From: Actinomycetes bacterium
GTDB taxonomy: Bacteria; Actinomycetota; Coriobacteriia; WRKU01; WQUG01
NCBI GenBank assembly: GCA_009785855.1
Contig: WQUG01000023.1
Coordinates: forward strand, 1-6,726
DNA: 6,726 bases
Reading direction: 5' to 3'
This document shows, one piece after another, positions 5,919 through 6,726 of this stretch. A program made the position numbers and the translations under genes. Each line of letters starts with the position of its first letter. Positions within the stretch are counted from its first letter, which is position 1. Under the pieces are notes generated by a model, which was given only the letters and a program-made list of their open reading frames with translations, had not been told where the DNA came from and did no database searches.

Positions 5919-6037
5919 GGGGGGACAGGCACCGTGGTCCCATTTGCAGGTCAGTCGGCGAGGGGGCTCAGGCGACGGGTCGACTGACCCCCTCGCCTCC
6001 CACTTGTAAAATGCGACACGGTCCCTGACCCCCTGTC
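5919..6037 (-). repeat. REP/MITE-like repeat, copy 2 (downstream of alr), with terminal inverted repeats
   Basis: The more complete copy. The 64-bp core (5944-6007, reverse-complement orientation) is bounded by two related ends. Read inward, the left end (5920-5945) begins GGGGGACAGGCACCGTG and the right end (6033-6009, minus strand) begins GGGGGTCAGGGACCGTG; they align over about 25 bases with three mismatches and one gap, both ending CATTT. That gives an element of about 114 bp with imperfect terminal inverted repeats and no obvious target duplication. The left end can form a bulged hairpin (GGGAC, 5922-5926, with GTCCC, 5937-5941, and CAC with GTG inside). It lies 19 nt past the alr stop. 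Mobilisation in trans by a REP-associated Y1 (IS200-like) transposase is a guess from architecture; no such gene is in the window. Confidence 0.75.
5957..5997. other. GC-rich hairpin of repeat copy 2
   Basis: GGCGAGGGGG (5957-5966) pairs perfectly with CCCCCTCGCC (5988-5997). CTCA/TGA next to the stem can extend it past a one-base bulge. A competing pairing, GGTCAGTCG (5949-5957) with CGACTGACC (5981-5989), is available in this copy only. It lies downstream of alr without a U-tract, so it is an mRNA-end or attenuating structure rather than a textbook terminator. Confidence 0.6.
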
Positions 6038-6056
6038 TCACTGCTCTGTCTTGACA

Positions 6057-6726
6057 TCAGCCTTTGATGTAGACCTTCTCGAGGCGGTTGCCGAAGCCGA
6101 TCGTGATCTCGTGTTCGATCGAGTCGGCCGCCTTCGCGTACCACTCGACCGTGATCTCGTCATCGCCGGCCTCATTCTGCCCGATGACCACGAAGGTATC
6201 GCCTACCTCAATAGGCGCCCTCTCGGGGATCTCTGCCATGAGCTGGTCCATACAGATGCGCCCCACCTGCTCCACCCGACGCCCGTCGCGCTCAAGCAGG
6301 AACTCGGCCCGGTTCGAGAGCCGTCGCGGCATACCGTCGGCGTAGCCCAGCGGCAGGGTCGCGATGCGTGTCGGCACCGGCGCGCGCCAGGTCAGACCAT
6401 AGCTGACGCCTTCGCCCGTGGCGATCGTCTTGAGCAAGGTCGCGCGTGCCTTGACGCTCATGACCGGGCGCAGCGCGATGTGGCGCGGCGTGTCCTCGCT
6501 CGCGTAGAGACCATACAGCGAGATCCCCACGCGGACCATATCGAAGCGCGCCTCAGGGATCAGCACGGTCGCCGCCGAGTTCGCCGCATGCACCAGCGGG
6601 ATCGCGATGTCAGCCGTCCGTATCGCCGCAAGCGCCTGCTCGAAGCGCCGCAACTGAAGAGCGGCGTCCCAGTCGCCCTCCACATCTGCGGTGGCGAAGT
6701 GCGTGAAGACACCCGCAAGCTCAAGC
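6057..6726 (-). CDS. alr: Alanine racemase, C-terminal 222 residues (5' end outside window)
   Basis: PLP enzyme interconverting L- and D-alanine, supplying D-Ala for peptidoglycan in the cytoplasm. The visible part covers the end of the TIM barrel and the whole C-terminal beta domain: GVFTHFATAD near the window edge, then NSAAT and MVRVGISLYGL of the barrel, GVSYGLTWRA holding the second catalytic base Tyr, LPLGYADGMPRR, GRICMDQLM (the conserved Met-Asp pair near the active site), and a terminal GFGNRLEKVYIKG. The PLP-binding lysine lies beyond 6726. A GTG at 6683 is not the start: the frame stays open to the edge and encodes conserved racemase residues. The gene ends in TGA 19 nt before repeat copy 2, and no downstream gene is coupled to it, so it probably closes its transcription unit. 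Confidence 0.97.
   Translation of the reverse strand, partial: LELAGVFTHFATADVEGDWDAALQLRRFEQALAAIRTADIAIPLVHAANSAATVLIPEARFDMVRVGISLYGLYASEDTPRHIALRPVMSVKARATLLKTIATGEGVSYGLTWRAPVPTRIATLPLGYADGMPRRLSNRAEFLLERDGRRVEQVGRICMDQLMAEIPERAPIEVGDTFVVIGQNEAGDDEITVEWYAKAADSIEHEITIGFGNRLEKVYIKG

Noticed and set aside
6057..6683. Racemase starting at the GTG at 6683 (a complete short gene)
   Set aside because: The frame is open to the window edge and encodes conserved alanine racemase residues (GVFTHFATAD) upstream of that GTG; the gene is cut by the window, not truncated.

Overview
The window is high-GC bacterial DNA with all six protein genes on the minus strand, so it reads biologically from right to left: the 3' part of alanine racemase (alr), a three-gene MacA/MacB-type ABC export operon (membrane-fusion adaptor, ATPase, FtsX-type permease), then groES and groEL. 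The GroES and GroEL sequences, the high GC, an adaptor and permease of the kind found without an outer membrane, and the alr-to-groESL order all suggest a Gram-positive actinobacterium, with Coriobacteriia my best guess. That assignment is an inference from protein character, not from a database search.

Layout: groEL (1-1626) and groES (1648-1938) form a bicistronic chaperonin operon. Its upstream region (1939-2314, 376 bp) holds a plausible sigma70-type promoter, a perfect 10-bp-arm palindrome at 2110-2132, and one copy of a GC-rich repeat. No CIRCE or HAIR heat-shock operator could be recognised. The ABC operon follows: permease (2315-3502), ATPase (3499-4191, sharing an ATGA overlap with the permease) and adaptor (4204-5775). 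The adaptor is transcribed first. The intergenic stretch 5776-6056 holds its likely promoter and a second copy of the repeat. The racemase occupies 6057-6726 and continues past the right edge.

The most interesting structure is the repeat pair. A 64-bp core, 61/64 identical between copies and containing a perfect 10-bp GC-rich inverted repeat, occurs at 2195-2258 (plus orientation) and 5944-6007 (minus orientation), one copy on each side of the ABC operon. Copy 2 is bounded by imperfect terminal inverted repeats of about 25 bp, and one of these end motifs recurs in copy 1. This looks like a REP/BIME or MITE-like non-autonomous element; no transposase is present here. The ABC trio also lies between alr and groES, where actinobacteria such as Mycobacterium tuberculosis carry tsaE, tsaB, rimI and tsaD, which suggests rearrangement at this locus.

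Functionally, GroES and GroEL are the folding chamber, the ABC trio is a probable exporter of an unknown substrate (nearest named analogues are MacAB and Bacillus YknXYZ), and Alr makes D-alanine for peptidoglycan. Nothing in the sequence directly ties the three units into one pathway. I see no strongly supported wholly new system. The repeat family, the unusual groES operator candidate and the low-complexity adaptor are the points that deserve follow-up.
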